The notes: a model not told the origin generated them from the letters alone. Shown: positions 52,900 through 64,000, numbered from the stretch's first letter. The stretch: DNA of 64,000 nt from Blastobasis lacticolella (GCA_905147135.1 LR990053.1:12412501-12476500), one strand, 5' to 3'. Program-made: numbers and translations.

Positions 52900-53020
52900 A
52901 TAGTATGTACGATTAGATCTTTAAAACTACGCCACGGATTTTAATGCGGTTTTCAACGAAGATTCAAAATAAAGGTTTATAGGGTAGGACAACATGCGAA
53001 CGAAGTCGCGGCTAGCCTGC
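52900..53020 (+). repeat. 'aacggattttaatgcgg' dispersed repeat
   Basis: gatctttaaaactacgccac-ggattttaatgcggttttcaac, then gtcgcggctagcctgctagt. Confidence 0.6.
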
Positions 53021-53509
53021 TAGTACAATTATAATAAATTTAGAATAAAAAATCTAAGGAGTGCCAGATAAAAATTAAAGACCCCATGAACAATCGTTAG
53101 AAATTTTGTATTCTACAATTTTTACTATGCAGCAAGTCTTGAATCTCTCTGGAAAAATTGTCGAATTGGTCCAGCCCTCAAATTAAACAGTTCTAGAGTT
53201 TTACGCTTAGCAACACATTAAGCGATTCATTCTCATTTATATAGATTATCAGATATCGCTTAAAGTAAAGGTTAAACTTATTAGGTACTAACTGGCTCTG
53301 TTTGCGTGGTGTCCTACTTTATTCTACTCCTACCCAGTACCCTACCCTATACGTACCCTACAAAAGTACCGGTCAAAATTACTAAATTCTTATTTTCTCT
53401 CCCTGAAAACGTGCCGGGTTTAATGGTAAACCATCCAATGTCTCAAATATACACACTACAATTCATCCAAAATTGGGTTCGAAAGAGACGGCCATAACTT
53501 GTTATATAC
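53021..53509. other. Non-coding stretch, nothing recognised
   Basis: No motif seen before the palindrome. Confidence 0.4.
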
Positions 53510-53545
53510 CATAGCCTCCTTCATCTCACGATGAAGGAGGCTATG
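53510..53545. mobile_element. 36-bp palindromic micro-element with 7-bp TSD
   Basis: CATAGCCTCCTTCATC-TCAC-GATGAAGGAGGCTATG is two inverted 16-bp tips with a 4-bp centre. TATATAC lies on both sides (53503-53509, 53546-53552). Same tips as 37871-39060. Confidence 0.85.
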
Positions 53546-53669
53546 TATATACCCTTCCATAACCTGGCTTTTTGTATTACGTCATTGTTTGTAGAGTTGT
53601 GACAGATTGGCAGTGAACACTCTTTATAGGTCGAGGCTTTATCTATGGTCTATGTCCAATATCATTGTG

Positions 53670-53790
53670 TGCGTCGCAGTAGAGTTCTGTCACTTTGACA
53701 ATATTCAAGTCTCCTCCTGTGTAACGTTCAGTCTCAGTAACAAGCTGTCTCGTCAGTGTGCATCGCAGTTTTGACTATCGCGGTCATGTC
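53670..53790 (+). repeat. Dispersed repeat family D, uninterrupted copy
   Basis: gtcgcagtagagttctgtca...gtgcatcgcagttttgacta-tcgcggtcatgtctgg. It serves as the unoccupied comparison for the hAT insertion at 20677-21509. Confidence 0.65.
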
Positions 53791-55213
53791 TGGACGGATT
53801 TATGTACGATTTTATAGAACGTCCTTTGACAGTAGACTTCGGTAATATAAAATTAGTAGGCTGATCTTACAGGGTGCTTTCACAGTGTGTTCATTAGTAC
53901 AGTTAATGATTACCCTAGTTATCCAGTTGGCACAAAAATTTGGACGAATAATTTTTAATTTCCAGCAACTAAGAGAATTTCATTTACAAAACTGGGACGG
54001 CTCTCGGACCTTTAAAAATTAGCCACACCGTCGGGGTTCTTGAATAAAGTATAGAGTTTAAAATACTTTGCGTTTCGAAGCGTGAAATATAAAAAGGCGA
54101 GAATAAAAAATTCACTTTGAAGTAAGAGTCAGTAAAGCGAGTTGATTACCTACTTCACAGTATTGCGAAGCGGACCCTCGTCACTTTTGCCGCTTTTGTT
54201 GTGTATTTACAGATGCAAATGAGCGTGGCGTCTGCAGGAAACAATTTTATGCAATGTTTATACGTTCGGGTTATGGCCGTACTGGCACCGGTACTCGGTA
54301 CCTATCAGTTGACGGGGTTCCGTGGCTGGAGAGAGGAAGCGATGAATGGACATAGATTGCTGAGTTGGATGAGTCAGCGAGAGCCAACGGCTTATGACGG
54401 GAGGATGCTGAAGACCGGGCGAGGATAATTGCAGTAACGGATCATACTGGGATGGACTCTAAGATGATGAGTAGGTATACTCGTATTTAATTCTTTGGAT
54501 AAATGTTGAAAAGAAAATTACAGAAAAAGAATTATAAATAAATACCGTCACGATTTCCTAAATGTTCAATTAGTATCTGGCCTTGGTCCTTGGTCAACCT
54601 TGCTTCGCCAAAGGTGTTAGGAGGCACATCCAACGAGTGGCGAGCTCGCTGCGGTGCTGAAGTTTGACTCGCCTCGAAGTACGAAACGGTCACCCAACCA
54701 GTTCCCAGACATTGCGAGCATTGCTTAACCTTGGTTATCGGTCTTGCAAGAACGCTGCCGCTAGACCAATGCCAATGACTGAATGGATTTGTTTATCTTT
54801 GACAAAAAAGTACAATTTTGTTTTAAAATAGCAACCGATCAATTTTGTCACGAATGTTAGAAATTTTAATTGTGGCGTAAAAGCACTTATTATACAAATT
54901 TTAATACATTACCGTCACGAACTTTCGGTTCCTTTATTTATGTTTATATTCTCACTGACTTCTAGTCAGAGGAATGTTCAAGTCTTTTATTACTCTCAGC
55001 AAACAACACTACTCGTATAATGTATGTCATCTAATTCACAACGTCAGAAAGTGTTTATATTTCGTAGAACTAAAGACATTGCTTCTTTTTTCATATGTAT
55101 TATAGTGTAGAGTTACTGTGCGCGGTCAGATCAGATATGAACTCGCACGCGCTCTGTAGATACAGTCTATGATAGAGCATATTGGCTCCCTGTTATACAT
55201 GAATAAGGAGTAA
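53791..55213. other. Non-coding stretch, no gene recognised
   Basis: Plus-strand frame 54201-54428 shows no family features. gaggatgctgaagaccgggcgagg-ataattg and ctctaagatgatgag may be a decayed LINE end. Confidence 0.35.
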
Positions 55214-55561
55214 GTGGAGTCGAGACGAGCGTTCCTCCAATCGACGGTGACGTACACAGCGCAATGGCCCAGGCCCCACCAATACCTTTTTTACGACGAC
55301 TGCAACAACTTCAGCCACAAATCTCACAGCACTCGCCATATTTTAGGTGTGGAGGCGATGTATCATTGTGGATCGATACTCTGTCGGCCAGGTGTACGGC
55401 TGCTGGAGATTCTGTCTCGAGGCAAACACAAAGAGGGCCCTTATCGCGACACGTCGGCTAGTCGGTGGAACTCCCGCGATGATAAATGGGTGGGCTACGT
55501 GATTCAGTGCCACGGAGTCCTATTTCTGGGCGGGGATGGACTCAGGAGTTCTTTTCCCTGA
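55214..55561 (+). other. Unrecognised 115-codon open frame
   Basis: Starts at a non-ATG codon and contains ILGVEAMYHCGSILCRPGVR and WVGYVIQCHGVLFLGGDGLR. GC-richer than its flanks. No domain recognised and no splice signals established, so it is listed as a candidate only. Confidence 0.2.
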
Positions 55562-56825
55562 CAGCCTTGGTAACTGAGTTTCGTAGCTGGTTACGATGGA
55601 AGCATTTTAGATAATGTTAGATTTGTGTCTTCAGTTTCACAGAGATATAAACTATGTAACCAAATAATAGAATGCACATTTGTGAAAACCATACTACACC
55701 AGTTATCCTTCACCTTCGGGTTGGTGCACCTTAATATAACATGAAAAAATGAAATGATAACAATTATTGTTGTCTAAAGATAGGCACCACATTACATGTG
55801 GGATTAACTCGTTCCCGAAGTCTTTCTACAATACCTATAACATGGAATTCTTAAGTCATGTACACAGGTACCTCAAAGAGATTCGCTCCGATTAGGTTGT
55901 AGATACCTTGGACTACGGTGTTCGTTTACCATTAGACCGTCTGCTTCCCGAAGCAATAAAGCGTAAAAGCGTAAAGCCAAAGTGTACAAAGTTGCGATTT
56001 CGTATTCATACTATTTTAAAAATAATGTTTGTGAAAGTGTGCCTTACAGATAATTTTTTTCATCAGTGAATAGCTGTAGTCCGATAAAGAGACTGCAATG
56101 TAAATCCACGGTTAAATTGTATTATCTTGTAAAGATTGATTTAAATTTCGCTAAATATTTATAGCACAAATAATAAGGTTAACACAATATATTATGTTTT
56201 CTAGAAAATAGTCAGTTAAATGAGTAAATAACGCTCTCCTACCACAGTTCGATGTGCAATGTTCCCCTCTACGTTTGACTATTTAAAGCATTTGTTCTTC
56301 AAAATATTTTGCGTAAGTGCTATATTCGCGGAGTGCAGAGTGCTTCATGGAATACGCACTCTACAAATACAATATTCAACACATTTCAGAAAGCCACTTA
56401 AGAATTGTGGTAAAAATAAATAAAGAACAATCTCAATACCTCCCAGCGCGCTGTATCTTACTGGGCAACCCGCGGGATCCTTTGAATTATTTTTATGCAT
56501 TGAAAGAAAGAAAGGTCGACTTTGAGTTATTGACTCGAAAAAATAGTAGGTTACCTTATTTCATAAGCAGCGCAAAACGTAGAGGGCATCTACGTGGCCT
56601 GCTTGGCAAACAGGTGGAAAATATTTAGATGCTTCCTCGGGTTTGTTTTTATTATCCCTCAGAAATTGTACGGGAACGTGAATGATTTGGTTACGCTTTC
56701 TGTATTCCACACAGTTTTAAAACGGGAAATGGTAAATCAACAATTCAAGCAATAACGTATGTAGCAAAAATGTAAGACAACATGTGCGTTTTCACTGTAA
56801 GGATTAAGATGTCATACCAAATTTT
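55562..56825. other. Non-coding stretch, no gene recognised
   Basis: A 103-codon plus frame (56317-56628) reads YNIQHISESHLRIVVKINKE and PARCILLGNPRDPLNYFYAL. It has normal protein composition but no family I know. Probably chance, though worth one search. Confidence 0.3.
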
Positions 56826-57005
56826 TATTATTGTCTAGGGAGGCACACGGACGGATGGTCCCCTAAACGGAAAGCGGCCACCGTTGTCCAAGACATCTGC
56901 AACCAAAGGAGAGCGGAAGCGGTGCCGGCCTTTGAGGTACCTGTTGACATGCCTTTTGAAGTACCCCATCTTTACGTCAAAGGAAAGTTTTCGGGAGGGA
57001 GCTCT
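56826..57005 (-). mobile_element. Degenerate LINE 3' end
   Basis: The minus strand holds aaaggccggcaccgcttccg, tgttgcagatgtcttgg-like and gtggccgctttccg words, resembling the 3' UTR region of the jockey-like family. Confidence 0.5.
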
Positions 57006-57019
57006 TAAGTGTTTGATTC

Positions 57020-57240
57020 GTAAATGTTATTATGGGTAAAATTTTAAGAGGCCGACAAGGTCCATACATTAATAATTCTAAGGCGACTAATGTCTTAGAA
57101 GTAGTTCACAACGACCTCCATAGACCAAACAGCAACAGCCTTTTTTTCTATGAATACTGATCTTCAACCCGCTTATTGGCAAAACCCTACACTAATGTGA
57201 AGGAGACTCATGTCCAGCAGTGGACTGTCACGGGCTGTTC
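57020..57240 (+). repeat. Dispersed SINE-like repeat, degenerate
   Basis: ctaaggcgactaatgtctta, gatcttcaacccgcttattg, ctcatgtccagcagtggact, gtcacgggctgt. Family of 9125-9395. Confidence 0.55.
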
Positions 57241-57699
57241 TGTATATAAGTGTTATTCATGTACTCTATATTAAATTTCCCAAGCGACGTTTCGTTGATG
57301 GATTCGCCACATCGGCGCCAAATTTTTACCCATATGTAGGGCGGGTTGGAAACCTTCCATATAAATACATAACCGCCCCCGTAATTGGTTCCGATTTCCC
57401 TCTCAAATATTCATAGAATTTAAAACTCGAGTTTAAATTACATGTCGGTGTTGTTGTTTATGTTGCACGATAGGACGCCGTGGTATTGCCACAAAATTAA
57501 ATGTTTTAAAGTCCATTTAAAAATCACACGGCGACCCTTATCATCCTTTTTCCTGGTACACGCTTCTAAGAGATTAGTGAGTCACATCCTTCGGGTTATT
57601 TATGTACCGGAGTACGGTGTAGGTACAGTGCTTGAGGCTTTACGAGAAGCTTTGCATTTGTGTGAGTGTTTCACGAAAATGGTGTATGTATAGCAGGGA
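57241..57699. other. Non-coding stretch, nothing recognised
   Basis: An 83-codon plus frame (57442-57693) has no family features. Confidence 0.35.
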
Positions 57700-57890
57700 T
57701 AAGCCGTGTGGTGTCCATCATAATAGAATTGCACCAATCTCTTAAGGTACCTCCTATGACCTAAAAATGAGCTGAGTGTAACGTAAACATCGCGATCTCC
57801 AATCCGTTTGCCAGGTACGGAGATTATGGCAAAACTCTCCACCTAAGTGGAGGAAGCTCAAGTCCAGCAGTGGATTGTTATGGGTTATTG
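57700..57890 (+). repeat. Dispersed SINE-like repeat
   Basis: gccgtgtggtgtccatcata, gcgatctccaatccgtttgc, gagattatggcaaaactctc, ctcaagtccagcagtggatt. Confidence 0.6.
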
Positions 57891-58564
57891 ACGATAACGT
57901 TTGGTGTAGCGACCCGCCTCGGCCTCGCACGGGTCATCATGGGGTATTCTAGGGTTTTGCCGCATTAAAGACATCACAGAAAAAGCTGCTACCTTTGTCT
58001 AGAATATGAAGGCCGTAGTGAACTACTTATGACACATTAGCCGTCTAAGAATTATTTAATATACTAGCGGACCCGACAGACGTTGTCCTGTCTACACGTC
58101 TTTAATTTGAAAATTTCAAACTTTTTTTAATAAGCTAAAACATTCTGGACCATTTTGATGAAAATTATTATTCAAATGTTATGACAATTTTTTTTTTTAA
58201 TTTGTTTTTAATTTGATCGCAGCGCTAACTGTCGGGACAGACTAAAATTAAAATTCGAATATTATTTAAAATTTAACACTGCGATGGTAGCGCCGTCTGT
58301 CGGATCCAATGTAAAACATTCCAAAATCAACAACTACTAATAAATTAAAAATTAATTAAAAAAAACATTGTCCAGCGGACAAAATTGTGAATCTAAACCA
58401 TTCCCAGATCCCCTTGAACACACACAAAAAATTTCATCAAAATCGGTCCAGTCGTTTGAGAGAAGTTCAGTGACATACACACTCACAGAAGAATTATATA
58501 TATTAAGATTAAGCATACAGGCCTCTTAATATTTCACCCATAATAGCATTTACAAATCAACACT
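57891..58564. other. Non-coding stretch, nothing recognised
   Basis: 58070-58500 (tagcggacccgacagacgtt, aaaatcggtccagtcgtttg-agag) looks like a common insect repeat of unknown class. Confidence 0.4.
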
Positions 58565-58800
58565 TAGCCGTGTGGTGTCTGGCAGAGTAGAATAGCACCA
58601 ACTCCTTACACTACTGGGTGTCGTACAAGGCGACAAATGTTTCCATAGGCTGGAAAATGGGCAGCAGCGTTTTTCATTGTTATATTTATAACACTGCAAT
58701 CTCCAACCCGCCTACCAAGCGTGGAAATTATGGCAATAGTCTCTCCTTTCGTGGGCGAGGCCCTAAATCCTGCAGTGAACTGTTATGGACTGTTCATAGG
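58565..58800 (+). repeat. Dispersed SINE-like repeat, full length
   Basis: gccgtgtggtgtctggcaga, gtcgtacaaggcgacaaatg, gcagcagcgtttttcattgt, ctccaacccgcctaccaagc, cctgcagtgaactgttatgg. This is the most complete plus-strand member. Confidence 0.65.
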
Positions 58801-58859
58801 GTTACTTTATTATAATATGTATATTATACACATAAACATTCCTCATGAATCACTCTGTC

Positions 58860-58965
58860 TATTGGTGAACCGCATGAAAATCCGTTGAGTTGTTTTTGAG
58901 TTTATAGCAAGCAGACAGATAGAAAGACAGACTGACGCGGCGCAGGACTTCGTTTTATATATATA
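58860..58965 (-). repeat. 'aacggatttt' dispersed repeat, minus copy
   Basis: aaccgcatgaaaatccgttg-agttgtttttgagttt and gcgcaggacttcgttttata. Confidence 0.55.
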
Positions 58966-59020
58966 GTGTTAGTGATAGTGCTATAGCAACCAGTTGACAG
59001 CAGTCGCAGACATGACTTAA

Positions 59021-59186
59021 AACATACAGAAAGGACGGGGCACGGGCGCGCCGCGGGCGAGACAGGGGGTGCGGGCAGGGACGCGGGAGCCGGGCCTCGC
59101 CTGCAACGCTTGCTGTCCTTGTCATGTCTACGCTCGTGACTGGTCCGCGAAGGCGCCGCGTCCGTGCCTTGTCTTTTCTGTATGTT
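59021..59186. mobile_element. TTAA-flanked GC-rich MITE
   Basis: AACATACAGAAAGGACGGGG and, inverted from the right, AACATACAGAAAAGACAAGG are the terminal repeats, continuing into gcacgg(g/a)cgcg. TTAA borders both (59017-59020, 59187-59190). TTAA targets are used by piggyBac and Kolobok elements; which one is undetermined. Extra related sequence follows to about 59245. Confidence 0.75.
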
Positions 59187-59254
59187 TTAAGGCGCGTCCG
59201 CGTCCCGTCTGTGCCCCGTCCGCGACGTGTCTGCGTCTTTTCTGTGTAGCCGCT

Positions 59255-59430
59255 CGCTTAGATCCTTTAAACTACGCAACGGATTTTAATGCGGCTAATG
59301 ATTAATTAACCGCAACCGGTTAATGCGGTTTGCAACATAAGATAGTGTGATTCAAGAGGAAGGTTTGTAAACAAGAATAAAGTAGTAAATAATGTAGGTA
59401 GGGTTAACGAACAAAGTCGCGCCGGGTCCA
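59255..59430 (+). repeat. 'aacggattttaatgcgg' dispersed repeat
   Basis: gatcctttaaactacgcaac-ggattttaatgcgg appears once, then a second ttaatgcggtttgcaac and attcaagaggaaggtttgta, ending cgccgggtccactagtgt. Confidence 0.65.
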
Positions 59431-59478
59431 CTAGTGTTACATAAACTATTTAATCGATTTTAATGCAAAAACCTAAAA

Positions 59479-60606
59479 ACAGGTCTGGCACAGGGCACTT
59501 CTATCAAAACTCCCGAAGTACGGTATCCCCGAGTGGCTCTGCAATTGGGTATCCAGCTTCCTGTCTGGACGGAGCATCCAAGTCGTTGTCGATGGATGCT
59601 GCTCCGATACCAAGACTATAAATGCTGGAGTACCCCAAGGTTTCTTCTGCATATCAATGATATGCTGAATATCCCCAGTATTCATTGTTATGCGGATGAC
59701 AATACGGGAGATGTTAGTTATACTGGCCGAGCGAATGTCCCTCGTTCCGAGGTGTCGGAGAGCCGAATTAGACTTGTGTCGAATATCGAACATTCCTTGG
59801 AGCAAGTTGCTCAGTGGAGCAGACTAAACCTAGTCCAATTCAACTCCTCGAAGACACAGGTCTGCGCATTTTCAGCCAAAAAAGATCCCTTTGACATAGT
59901 GCCGCAGTTTCAAGGAACACCCCTTTCCATCTCAAAAAGTATTGGGATCCTCGGTGTCGACATATCGGATAGCGTGCGATTCCGGAGTCACCTGAAAGGC
60001 AAGGCCAAACTGGCTTCGAAAAAGCTTGGAGTGCTTAACCGGTCCAAGCGATACTTAACCCCAGGCCAGCGCCTGCTGCTGTACAAGGCACAAGTGCGGC
60101 CACATATGGAGTATTGTTCCCATCTTTGGGCCGGCGAAACTGCCGACCTGCTTAATCCTCTAGACTCCGTACAGAGACGCGCTGTACGAATTGTCGATGA
60201 TCCCATACTAACACGCAAGTTGGAACCACTGGCAAACCGAAGGGACTTTGGCTCCCTGTGTGTGTTCTATCGGCTGTACAATGGGGAGTGTTCCGAGGAA
60301 CTTTTCGATCCACCCGCCATGGGATTGGTACTCATCCTCACTACGTAGACCCTCTGTTGGTCACGACGCGAAGGTTCGAAAGAACGTTTCTCGCTCGTAC
60401 GATTCGGATGTGGAATGAGCTCCCAGCCACAGTGTTTTCTTTGGACTATGACATGGGATCGTTCAAGAGGTATATTAGAGGTCTCTTCAGAGGCGGGCAA
60501 CGCATTAGTGACTCCACTGGTGTTGCTGATGTCCTTAGGCGGCGGTGACCACTTTCCATCAGGTGGCCCGCTTACCTGTTTGTCTGCCGTATAACATAAA
60601 AAAAAA
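59479..60606 (+). mobile_element. Jockey-like LINE, 5'-truncated RT with 3' end
   Basis: The first part reads LLSKLPKYGIPEWLCNWVSS, FLSGRSIQVVVDGCCSD and TINAGVPQG. A short deletion and frameshift remove the segment that should follow. The frame then runs FLLHINDMLNIPSIHCYADD (catalytic palm), WSRLNLVQFNSSKTQVCAFS, SIGILGVDIS, LASKKLGVLNRSKRYLTPGQ, RLLLYKAQVRPHMEYCSHLW and QRRAVRIVDDP. After another shift near 60330 it ends RTIRMWNELPATVF...LFRG. The 3' UTR ends tcaggtggcccgcttacctg...cataaaaaaaaa. Inactive, but the best RT copy here. Confidence 0.92.
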
Positions 60607-60822
60607 CTACTTAGATTAAACTGACTTCCAAATTAAATAAATCACACCGAAATTGGTTCCGCCGTTAGGGAGATATGCCGCAGACAGTCAAATAGACACA
60701 TAAGTCAAACACCCTTATTGCGTCCTTCGTAAGAATAGGTAGATTTAAAAAAAATATACTCCGGATAGCAAACAATTACATTCATGGCTTTAGGTACCAT
60801 AGCTTATTGTTGCAATAAAAGC
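60607..60822. other. Spacer
   Basis: Nothing recognised. Confidence 0.35.
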
Positions 60823-60996
60823 TGGCGTGGCTTTGGCAGTGGAGGGACATTTTCCTTTCTGCTGCCAGAGTAACATATTATAGAGGTGGGCAACGCATTG
60901 GCGATACTCTCGGTGTTGCTAATGTCTATAGGCAGTGGTGACCACTTTCCATCAGGTGGCCCGCTTGCCTGTGTGCCTATCGTATGACATTAAAAA
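60823..60996 (+). mobile_element. Jockey-like LINE 3' end
   Basis: ggcgtggctttggcagtgga, gtgggcaacgcattggcgat, ccatcaggtggcccgcttgc and a cattaaaaaaa end. It lacks any RT sequence. Confidence 0.8.
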
Positions 60997-61149
60997 AAGG
61001 ATGTTTGCAATACCAGGGTTAGACGGGTGTTAATGACCGCGTAAATGTCCTTTCCCTTTATCATGCCTTTCGTTAGAAAGCTTTAGGTTCATTTAGGAAA
61101 ACTCTTTACAGAAACTTTTCACTACCAGTGTGCTCTCCTTACGACCGTG
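60997..61149. other. Spacer
   Basis: Nothing recognised. Confidence 0.3.
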
Positions 61150-61290
61150 TTTAAGACAGCCTCAGCCTCATGCCGTAGATAATTTCAATGTACGCCTCGG
61201 GCGCAAACTTTGTCACAGAGCCCACCAGATTACCTCCCGTGGGACTCTATCGAAGGCTCTAGTACAGATCGAGCAAGGCGAAATGCAGCG
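61150..61290 (-). mobile_element. RTE-like reverse transcriptase fragment
   Basis: The minus strand reads LHFALLDL and, one frame over, AFDRVPREVIWWAL. This is the conserved fingers/palm start (DLEKAFDRVPRE-like) of RTE-clade RTs. A one-base shift separates the halves. Confidence 0.75.
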
Positions 61291-63147
61291 ATTAATTTCG
61301 ACTATAATAGGACGCCCTGGAGGACCGAGAGGGAATATATCGGATCCCGATCATTCTAGTCTGGAATATGTTCAAATAGCTTCATAGTATGGCTTATACC
61401 TCTTTATTTATCATTTAAATGGATGTAACTATCTATCCTATACTATATTAAACCTCCCATAAACACGGTATTTAGTCCAGAACCGCCTATATTCAGTGGA
61501 CATATTGAATGGTGAGTTATTGAGGGATATAATTTATGGCTCCGTTGTGAGCGTCAGTAATCGTGCAATTAGTCAATTAGTGTATTGTACTGCACGACGG
61601 ACACGGCTATAGGAAAGCATGGGATGATGGAGTGTGTGTACTATTAGTGGATTGTTTTCTATGCCAAGAACTACTAAATTAGCTACACGTATAAAACGAA
61701 TAGTGGAAGTTCAGACAAAGGAGTAAATCGACAACAACGCCTTTAGCAGTGTGTTTCTAACTCTGCGATCTCTAACATTCTTGACAAGCGATGTCGCTGT
61801 GCCCTGCACTGACATGGAGAAGGCTCAAGTGTTTAATGTACAGTTTGGCCATGACATCGTCCGCGTTATTATGTCTAGCCGTGTTTTCACGAGAATTACA
61901 GTTAAGTTCAGGATAAAATACGATTAAAGCCTATACAAGTTCTGAGTTATAAGCTAAGAACAGCACTGCAAAATTGTATAAAAATCCATTCAGTACCTGT
62001 AGAACACTCACAGACTCTAACACGTCGGGATAATTAAATATAGCCAGAAATTGGTATAGATTCGTGTAATAGCCAACAACACAATCTCACAGTCTCCAAT
62101 CATCACATCAATTTTTAAGCGCACCCACATTTCACATTATAAAATAAAGTAGTAAGCAACTAGTACGGCTGGTCCCTACACCATGGCCGTAGCCATCCCA
62201 AATGGGAAGTGTGGAGGCGCCACGCCTAGCCGGCAGACCATGAAGTTGAATCCGATTGATCCTGGGCGGCTGGGCCCAACACAACATGTTTAAGAGGAAA
62301 TCCGGAACGAATTGGCGTGTTGCGATCGGTGAGTACCACCGCCCGCAGTCCTCACGCTCAGCCACCAGAATTTCTTCATCTCCCTGTACGGGTCTCCACA
62401 TATGGCCAAACGCGTGGGTGGCACGAGTTGCCCTACCTGCTGTATAGCTCTAGCGACCGAAGGCTCCCGACAGTTGTGCCACATGCGAGTCGAGGTGTGG
62501 ATGTATGGAAGACCGTTGGGAAGACCGGATATGCCGCCGGTAATTCGCCTTCGCCACTGTAGATGTCGGCTACTATGACTCCGAGCGATGTTTGAAGCTC
62601 CAGGGTGTGAAATTGTTCTGAGCCGCAATATTACCTGGTGGACGACCTCTACTGGAGGTCTAATGCTAACCCACTACGACAGATTGACAGCAGCCCGGAC
62701 ATCATGTGCGGACTTGATGATAGGTGCCATTGCCAGGTCCACTTCGGACCTGCACTGCAGGTAAAATGCTGTTTTTTAATTGTACTTGATTGTGGTTCTC
62801 CCCCAACTGGATTACCACCCCAGAGCCCATTCTATTACTCCCGCCCCAAGACGTGGTGTAAAGAGTACTGCAAATGTAACGAATTTAATATCTCAAATTC
62901 CGCGAGCGGAACCGCAGGAAATCAACTAACTGAACACAAGTAGGTAAGGAAAAATTTAATTTACGTAAATACTTACAAGCTTAACATTCATCAATTTAGT
63001 AATTAGTCGATTTGACACAGTTTAATTAATGATGAAGAGTGACTCAGCAGTAATGTCGTCACTATACGTTTTTAGGTACAGTCGAGTCGGCGAATGTTGG
63101 TTGGCACCTTTGAATTTTAGAAGAAAAAATGTTAGGGCGTAACCTTA
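61291..63147. other. Non-coding stretch with decayed repeat pieces
   Basis: 61730-61855 contains ctctgcgatctctaacattc and atggagaaggctcaagtgt, a degraded member of the 9125-9395 repeat. 62130-62640 is GC-richer with overlapping frames of up to 112 codons on both strands. Its minus frames hold HTSTRMWHNCREPSVARAIQ-like sequence that could be old LINE coding DNA, but I cannot place it. No host gene recognised. Confidence 0.35.
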
Positions 63148-63240
63148 CAGAATCATCATCATCATCAATCCAGGCTACGGTCAGGGTCAGCTTTCCTGCT
63201 CATTCTTATCCACTACGCCCTATCTGACGTACGCGGTATG
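63148..63240 (-). repeat. Dispersed repeat end with (ATG)n tail
   Basis: (atc)n then aatccaggctacggtcaggg, tcagctttcctgctcattct, tatccactacgccc. Confidence 0.5.
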
Positions 63241-63519
63241 CAAGCGGCGACATATAAACGGACTTAAAAGGAAAACTGACGAGATAACTTTGCATCATAA
63301 TAAAAGCGATTGTGATCTACGCTTTATTTCTAAAAGTTTTCTACTCTATCCAGTTCCTAACGATATGAGCATTACTTCCTTTTAACACTGCCCAGTAATA
63401 TGGTTCTTAGGGCCCGTTTATACGTCTCCGCATACAAATAAAATAAAAATAAATCGCGGACGCGTCGTGTGCGCCTATTCACCGCGTACCGATGCCACTC
63501 CACTACCAAAGCCGTGGCA
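63241..63519. other. Spacer, nothing recognised
   Basis: No motif. Confidence 0.35.
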
Positions 63520-63755
63520 TTAGTTTTTTTATGCTATTCAGTGACATACGAGCAGACCGCCCACCTGATGGTAAGTCGTAACTGTCGCCCATAACATCTA
63601 CAATTCATACATTTAGGTTCCAGGTAACAAAAATGCAGAACTGTAGGTGCGTTGTCACTGCGCCCCTCGCAGAATGAGTCCCCCCTAAGATGAATGCCTC
63701 ATGCACGTAATTTTGTGGGCTGACTGCTCCTTAGTCACTGTGCAGTATATAAAAA
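63520..63755 (-). mobile_element. CR1/jockey-like LINE 3' end
   Basis: tatgctattcagtgacatac-gagcagaccgcccacctgat, ggtaagtcgtaactgtcgcc, aggtaacaaaaatgcagaac. Confidence 0.7.
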
Positions 63756-63759
63756 AAGG

Positions 63760-63968
63760 TTAAACATCGTGATGAAACCTTCACATTCAGGCAACTAAAT
63801 GTGTAACCATGCTCTAATCTGGTCAGGTTCGCCTGGTAGCAGGATCACGGAGCTCAAATGGCAGTTGCTCGACTGAAATTACCTAAACTGCCAAATCCTG
63901 GATCACGGTCAAGGCAGACCTTGGGACCTCGTGCGCGAGAGCACAACCGGGACATTAACGCTAAGGTG
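63760..63968 (+). mobile_element. SINE, 3' two thirds
   Basis: aacatcgtgatgaaaccttc, tctaatctggtcaggttcgc, ctggatcacggtcaaggcag, agcacaaccgggacattaacg and ctaaggtggt. The tRNA-like head is missing. Confidence 0.85.
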
Positions 63969-64000
63969 GTTTATATTAGCATATATTTAAAAAAAACCTT

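Noticed and set aside
59988..60500. Minus-strand frames across the LINE
   Set aside because: They are shadows of the plus-strand reverse transcriptase, whose motifs are clear.

Overview
The window is nuclear DNA of an insect, most probably a moth or butterfly. It is AT-rich, gene-poor and very rich in repeats. RTE-type and jockey/CR1-type LINE 3' ends, tRNA-derived SINEs with (GATGAT) tails, Tc1/mariner transposase relics and many MITEs occur throughout, which is typical of Lepidoptera. There is no sign of operons, bacterial genes or CRISPR.

The only recognisable host genes form an intronless DUF229 cluster in the first 26 kb. DUF229 proteins are predicted type II membrane proteins with a sulfatase/alkaline-phosphatase-like outer domain. 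Copy 1 (1-1061, minus) runs off the left edge. Copy 2 (2527-4450, plus) is a pseudogene lying head-to-head with copy 1 in a large inverted duplication. Copy 3 (12787-14754, minus) and copy 4 (16109-18022, minus) are full-length and open. Copy 5 (24159-26048, minus) has lost its normal C-terminus to a 232-bp insertion, and the original C-terminal codons survive on the far side at 23868-23956. A short exon relic at 15728-15862 is a sixth copy. The upstream regions share a motif (GTGAAATAT) 137-188 bp before each ATG, so duplication copied flanking DNA and was not simple retroposition.

From 26 to 64 kb I find no convincing host gene. This part is layered mobile DNA. Several elements can be delimited to the base from terminal inverted repeats and target-site duplications (TSDs): four hAT-like elements with 8-bp TSDs (8438-8796, 20677-21509, 27544-28147, 31495-33352), TA-flanked MITEs (22960-23263, 26420-26782, 27914-28085) and a TTAA-flanked GC-rich MITE (59021-59186). 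The most unusual is a 1190-bp element (37871-39060) with 7-bp TSDs and a THAP zinc-finger relic, which suggests the P-element superfamily. Two palindromes of only 30 and 36 bp (37825-37854, 53510-53545) consist of nothing but its terminal tips, and each has its own perfect 7-bp TSD.

Working together: the DUF229 copies probably encode related surface or secretory-pathway enzymes of unknown substrate. The SINE and one RTE-like LINE share their 3' tail, which fits a SINE mobilised by that LINE. Everything here was read by eye. Repeat-family names are inferences from motifs, and element boundaries without a TSD are approximate.
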